The translations under genes and the position numbers were made by a program. Below, piece after piece: positions 14,433 through 17,368 of a stretch of 17,368 nt of DNA. The notes beneath the pieces are model-generated. The model did no database searches, was not told the origin of the DNA, and saw only the letters and a list, made by a program, of their open reading frames with translations. Numbering within the stretch: the first letter of the stretch is position 1; each line of letters starts with the position of its first letter. The DNA comes from Peptostreptococcaceae bacterium (lineage in GTDB: Bacteria > Bacillota_A > Clostridia > Peptostreptococcales > Acidaminobacteraceae): contig JABXKX010000407.1 in the NCBI GenBank assembly GCA_013619035.1, positions 1 through 17,368 of the forward strand, given 5' to 3'.

Positions 14433-15037
14433 GTAATCTCATCTCTATAAGTCTTCTGGCAAGTCATTTTTCCAAGCTTAATCGCTGTTATCAAATCTTT
14501 TTCTGAGTATATTGGTTCTTCAAACTCGGTAACGTAACAACCAACTTCACCTATTGAATGTGCATCACTACTGCCAGTCATGGACAATCCTAATTTTAAG
14601 GTTTCCAAATAGGCTTTTTCATTTGAAGCATCATCAGTTCTTCCATTATAAACTTCAATAGCGTCTAAATCTAAAGTTTTGATTAGATCTTTTACACCAC
14701 GATTATTGTGTCTATAAGGATGAGCGGCAATACATACGCCACCGCGTTCTTGTACATAACTGATGGTTTCTTTTGCAGATAATCTCTCAGTTGGTAAGTC
14801 ATCGATACCATAACATAACAAATCACCATCTAAAGTATAAATCTCAACACCAACGATAACCAATAAATTATGATACTCCGATAAATACTTAGCGAAAGGT
14901 CTCAAACCCAAGTCATCATGATCTGTGATACAGATACCACTTAGTCCTTTTGCTTTTGCCTCTTTTATAGCGTCAATTAAATTTAGTTTACTATCTAATG
15001 AATGTTTATCCTGATGTACATGTAAGTCAAATAACAT
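14426..15037 (-). CDS. PHP-domain metal-dependent phosphoesterase
   Basis: A 203-residue cytosolic PHP-fold protein. Metal-binding motifs in order: LHVHQD (5-10), TDHDD (38-42), GVEI (63-66, Glu65), AAHPYRH (104-110), EVYNGR (128-133) and GSSDAH (155-160). All expected His/Asp/Glu ligands are present. The family includes 3',5'-nucleoside bisphosphate phosphatase/RNase AM, histidinol phosphatase and polymerase-linked domains; this short form without extra domains is nearest in plan to the first group, but the substrate is unknown. The start is the ATG at 15037, 6-7 nt after CAGGAG. An in-frame GTG at 15055 would place the ribosome site inside the gene and is rejected. It lies 90 nt after the phosphomutase gene with no clear terminator between them, so the two may share a transcript. 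Confidence 0.85.
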   Translation of the reverse strand: MLFDLHVHQDKHSLDSKLNLIDAIKEAKAKGLSGICITDHDDLGLRPFAKYLSEYHNLLVIVGVEIYTLDGDLLCYGIDDLPTERLSAKETISYVQERGGVCIAAHPYRHNNRGVKDLIKTLDLDAIEVYNGRTDDASNEKAYLETLKLGLSMTGSSDAHSIGEVGCYVTEFEEPIYSEKDLITAIKLGKMTCQKTYRDEITA

Positions 15038-15127
15038 AATAATCTCCTGTATCACTATGTTACAAGGATTCTATGTAAAAGTACAATTGTTTTTATCGAT
15101 ACAAAAACCATCGTGTATTTATAAATT

Positions 15128-16375
15128 CTATACTAACCGATGGACATCATTTAAAACAAAATGTCTTTTTTTAGTACCCTGTCTTAAATGATACATCGCG
15201 CCACGATCACTGGCATTTAGGATGTAGGTCATAAAATCAGATGCCGTTAAAAATACAGATCCATTTGCACATGCAATTTCATTGAATTCTTTGACAGCAT
15301 CTCTTCTAATATAATCACCAGTTGCCATAAAAGCAACACTTTCACCTGAATGTATTGCATTACCAGAACAAGGCGTTGAATGATCAGATGTTACTACTAA
15401 CAAACCTTCAAAATCAAGAAGGGGATCTAAGAGTCTATCAATCGCTTCAAGGGATTCTACTTTTAAGTACGGATTTTTTTTATGTGATGCTGTATCAGGA
15501 TCTTTTGTATGTAAATGAATATAATCATAATCTGAAGTTAAAGCCAAGTGAATTGCCTCTTCAAAAGATGAATAACTTAAATAAGTCAAATTTAAATAGT
15601 CAGCTAATCCATTTAGAAGTTTAGATTGACCCAACAATAAACCCTTCATACCATTTTTCTCATAAAAAGATTCTAAGTGATTGTACATCCCTGCCCACTT
15701 AGTCAAAATAATATTACTTGGCAATAATTTTTTTTCTGTTCTCATCTTATTTACCTGATGTTCATTTAGAATATCATAGGACTTTTTTATATATTCATTG
15801 ATGGCATCACAAAGTGAAACTAGGGGATACTCCTCTGATTCGTAGGGTTCAACTCTCATTACATATTGATGTGTTCTAAAGGGATCACTATCTGAAATAT
15901 TTTTTGATAAGTAGGGTCCTTTTATTATAATAAATCCATGACTATCATAAGAATGAACACATCTAAAAGAATAATCATTAATCTCTAACGTTAACTCGGG
16001 TAAAATCAGTTGAATCTCCTCATCTGATAACGCTGGGGTAAATCTTGATTCGATTAGAAACCCTTCATCTTTTTTAACCGTCGCAAACGAACATCTTAAA
16101 TACAATTCATTGCCCTTCATTTCTATCCCTTCACCGATTGCATCTATGATACTTCTATTAGGGTAACTTTCTAAAGGATAACCAAAAAGCAAAAAATGTG
16201 CTAAATCTGTACCTAGTGCAACGCCTTCTTTAAGAGGCGTCATCAAACCACATTGGGACTTCCTGGCCAATTGATCTAAATTTGGTGTATGGGCATATTG
16301 TAATGGTGTCTTATAATCCAGTTCTTTGTAGGACCGATCTGAAGCACCATCTAATAATACTGTGATACATTTCAT
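15128..16375 (-). CDS. ApgM-type phosphomutase-like protein, alkaline phosphatase superfamily
   Basis: A 415-residue protein resembling archaeal-type 2,3-bisphosphoglycerate-independent phosphoglycerate mutase (ApgM). The N-terminal metal motif is VLLDGASDRSYKELDYKTPL (6-25, Asp9). The nucleophile region is ALGTDLAHFLLFGY (53-66), with Thr56 where most ApgM proteins have Ser. The second metal site is HLHTKDPDTASHKK (287-300), VTSDHSTPC (328-336) and HSGE (342-345). The layout, with an inserted domain at about 65-180, fits the family, and the C-terminal DYIRRDAVKEFNEIACANG follows it. It could be a real glycolytic mutase or a divergent member acting on another phosphate ester. The Thr nucleophile and the gene's coupling to a PP-loop protein favour the second (inference). 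The start overlaps the upstream stop as ATGA. Confidence 0.75.
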   Translation of the reverse strand: MKCITVLLDGASDRSYKELDYKTPLQYAHTPNLDQLARKSQCGLMTPLKEGVALGTDLAHFLLFGYPLESYPNRSIIDAIGEGIEMKGNELYLRCSFATVKKDEGFLIESRFTPALSDEEIQLILPELTLEINDYSFRCVHSYDSHGFIIIKGPYLSKNISDSDPFRTHQYVMRVEPYESEEYPLVSLCDAINEYIKKSYDILNEHQVNKMRTEKKLLPSNIILTKWAGMYNHLESFYEKNGMKGLLLGQSKLLNGLADYLNLTYLSYSSFEEAIHLALTSDYDYIHLHTKDPDTASHKKNPYLKVESLEAIDRLLDPLLDFEGLLVVTSDHSTPCSGNAIHSGESVAFMATGDYIRRDAVKEFNEIACANGSVFLTASDFMTYILNASDRGAMYHLRQGTKKRHFVLNDVHRLV

Positions 16376-17145
16376 AGAATTTCCTTAATCTTTTGAGTTA
16401 ATGCTTCAAAGGTGACTTCCCCTAAAACATATTGTCCAGCTGTTACACCGATTATTTTTATATATTGCTCTAAAAAAATATTTAAGTCATCTGAATTGAA
16501 TATGGCTTTTCCATTAAGATCTCTGTAATTACCACTCAGAACACATTTAGGATGATCTTTTCCTTCTGCCCAATCCCAGCCAATTAATCTTTTAACCTCT
16601 TCCCCATCAACGACTTCTTGAAGTGGCATTAAAAGTTCAAATCCAAGTGACTTTAAAACTGATTTATAAACTTCCAACGTTTCATGTAGTTGATTAACCT
16701 TTAATTTACCATCATGCGATTCTCTTTCGCCTGATATGATTCTTTTAGACAATTCTTTAGCATACTTGAGTTTGGTTACATGAAAATAAAGATGACAACC
16801 AATACATGGATTGTAAAAATTATATTTGGATTGTAATACAGAGACAAGTCTACCATTTAGAAGATGCCATAGCTTTTCATCATTGTCTTCTAATAAAGGG
16901 TATAGTTTTTTTTGATCACCATACAAGGAATCAACTCGCTTTTTCAATTTTAGATAGTTTTCTGTAATAGAGTCGAAATTGCCATATTCAGTACCAGCAA
17001 ACGTTGCTATAGGTAATATATAATCCACACCGTCTTCATAAGCTTTTAAAATGGCAGCCACACTGTCCCTTCCAGAAAACTCACCAATAACAGTATTTTT
17101 ATGATAATCTTCTAAAATAAGCCCATCAGTTTTTAAATTTAACAT
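16372..17145 (-). CDS. Putative PP-loop ATPase-like protein with a CxxC motif
   Basis: A 257-residue soluble protein that I do not recognise as a named family. GEFSGRDSVAAI (21-32) resembles the PP-loop (SGGxDS) of adenine-nucleotide alpha hydrolases such as TtcA, TtuA and ThiI, but it is one residue shorter. Cys114 and Cys117 (NPCIGCHLYFH) plus Cys201 (HPKCVLSGN) give the CxxC...C arrangement seen in iron-sulfur tRNA thiolases. The segment ISGERESHDGKLKVNQ (137-152) may replace the usual GHxxDD motif, and LLMPLQEV (171-178) resembles the P-L motif that follows. These similarities are by eye. AAGGAGG precedes the ATG at 17145. It is the first gene after the rRNA terminators and is translationally coupled to the phosphomutase. 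Possible roles are sulfur transfer or nucleotide adenylation; neither is established. Confidence 0.5.
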   Translation of the reverse strand: MLNLKTDGLILEDYHKNTVIGEFSGRDSVAAILKAYEDGVDYILPIATFAGTEYGNFDSITENYLKLKKRVDSLYGDQKKLYPLLEDNDEKLWHLLNGRLVSVLQSKYNFYNPCIGCHLYFHVTKLKYAKELSKRIISGERESHDGKLKVNQLHETLEVYKSVLKSLGFELLMPLQEVVDGEEVKRLIGWDWAEGKDHPKCVLSGNYRDLNGKAIFNSDDLNIFLEQYIKIIGVTAGQYVLGEVTFEALTQKIKEIL

Positions 17146-17162
17146 AATGCCTCCTTTTTCTT

Positions 17163-17168
17163 ATTATA
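17163..17168 (-). promoter_or_regulatory. Possible -10 for the PP-loop gene
   Basis: TATAAT on the minus strand, 17 nt before the ATG at 17145. The leader would be only about 11 nt, just enough for AAGGAGG. The -35 position lies in the T run of the rRNA terminator and shows no match. Confidence 0.35.
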
Positions 17169-17181
17169 CATAATATGAAAC

Positions 17182-17211
17182 AAAAAAAAAAGATATGAGA
17201 AAACTCATATC
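17182..17211 (-). terminator. Second rRNA terminator
   Basis: A perfect 8-bp stem GATATGAG / CTCATATC with a TTTT loop, followed by ten T on the minus strand. It is the stronger-tailed of two terminators in tandem downstream of the 5S rRNA. Confidence 0.9.
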
Positions 17212-17221
17212 AAACTTAGTC

Positions 17222-17257
17222 AAAAAAATAAAAAAGATAGAAATTATTCTATCTTTT
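17222..17257 (-). terminator. First rRNA terminator
   Basis: An 11-bp stem AAAAGATAGAA / TTCTATCTTTT (17247-17257 with 17232-17242), 4-nt loop, then a T-rich tail broken by one A (17222-17231). It starts about 5 nt after the 5S rRNA 3' end. Tandem terminators are common behind rRNA operons. Confidence 0.85.
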
Positions 17258-17262
17258 AAAAA

Positions 17263-17368
17263 CTAGCAACGTCTTACTTTCCCAGGGGGTTGCCCCCCAA
17301 GTATCATCAGCGCTAAGAAACTTAACTTCTGTGTTCGGGATGGGAACAGGTGTAGCCTTCTCGCTATA
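17263..17368 (-). rRNA. rrf: 5S ribosomal RNA, 5' end cut by the window
   Basis: The minus strand carries the conserved 5S blocks ACCTGTTCCCATCCCGAACA, AGAAGTTAAG, TTAGCGC and the 3' part GTAAGACGTTGCTAG. About 106 nt are present, and roughly 10 nt of the 5' strand of helix I are missing beyond the right edge. The 3' end is estimated near 17263 and may be off by a few bases. It is probably the last gene of a 16S-23S-5S operon that lies to the right of the window. The sequence pattern is that of Firmicutes and relatives. Confidence 0.95.

Noticed and set aside
15038..15127. Possible terminator between the phosphomutase and PHP genes (CGAT...ATCG).
   Set aside because: Only about 4 bp pair around the loop and no T run follows; not convincing.
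1..17368. CRISPR arrays, insertion sequences, tRNA genes and phage attachment sites.
   Set aside because: No regularly spaced repeats, transposase frames, cloverleaf sequences or flanking duplications were seen on either strand.

Overview
The window is AT-rich, tightly packed bacterial DNA. Its family content suggests a low-GC, single-membrane Firmicutes-type organism, possibly near the Acholeplasma/Izemoplasma/Haloplasma side of that tree. The pointers are strong AGGAGG-type ribosome sites, TATAAT promoters, U-tailed hairpin terminators, a DegS/DegU-like two-component pair, a Tad pilus locus with no secretin or other outer-membrane part, and a 5S rRNA of Firmicutes type. TGA occurs as a stop codon (for example 6241-6243 and 16372-16374) and tryptophan is TGG, so the Mycoplasma code is not in use. 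The exact lineage is inference.

Layout. Positions 1-1095 hold one plus-strand gene, a D-2-hydroxyacid dehydrogenase, with its own promoter and terminator. Every other gene is on the minus strand and is best read from right to left. At the right edge is the 3' part of a 5S rRNA (about 17263-17368), followed by two tandem terminators. Next come a PP-loop-like protein (16372-17145), an ApgM-type alkaline-phosphatase-superfamily phosphomutase (15128-16375) whose start overlaps the previous stop as ATGA, and a PHP-domain phosphoesterase (14426-15037). A 324-base gap (14102-14425) holds three terminator-like hairpins and three NrdR boxes in helical phase. These boxes flank the probable promoter of nrdJ, an adenosylcobalamin-dependent ribonucleotide reductase (11750-14101).

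The left two thirds form a Tad (Flp) pilus system. A cytoplasmic DegS-like kinase and a NarL/DegU-like regulator (10483-11652, 9834-10490) lie just upstream. The pilus operon then runs flp - tadE - tadG-like 1 - tadG-like 2 - cpaB - tadZ - tadA - tadB - tadC - DUF192 - tadV. The flp pilin gene (9523-9696, 57 aa) is very short and easily missed. The products form a full single-membrane Tad machine: pilin and pseudopilins (Flp, TadE, TadG-like), prepilin peptidase (TadV), motor ATPase (TadA), platform proteins (TadB, TadC), localisation ATPase (TadZ) and an extracytoplasmic protein (CpaB).

Control. The flp promoter has a good -10 but a poor -35, and the -35 is overlapped by a palindrome with half-sites two helical turns apart. 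This is a candidate site for the adjacent response regulator. A 15-bp hairpin with a U tract directly after flp probably limits read-through, so pilin is made in excess over the machine. The eight downstream gene junctions are all 8-11 nt long, and nearly all fuse the stop codon with the next ribosome site (TAGAGGTG and variants), which suggests translational coupling.

The least explained parts are the PP-loop / phosphomutase / PHP group beside the rRNA, the LysM domain on CpaB, and the intact receiver domain on TadZ.
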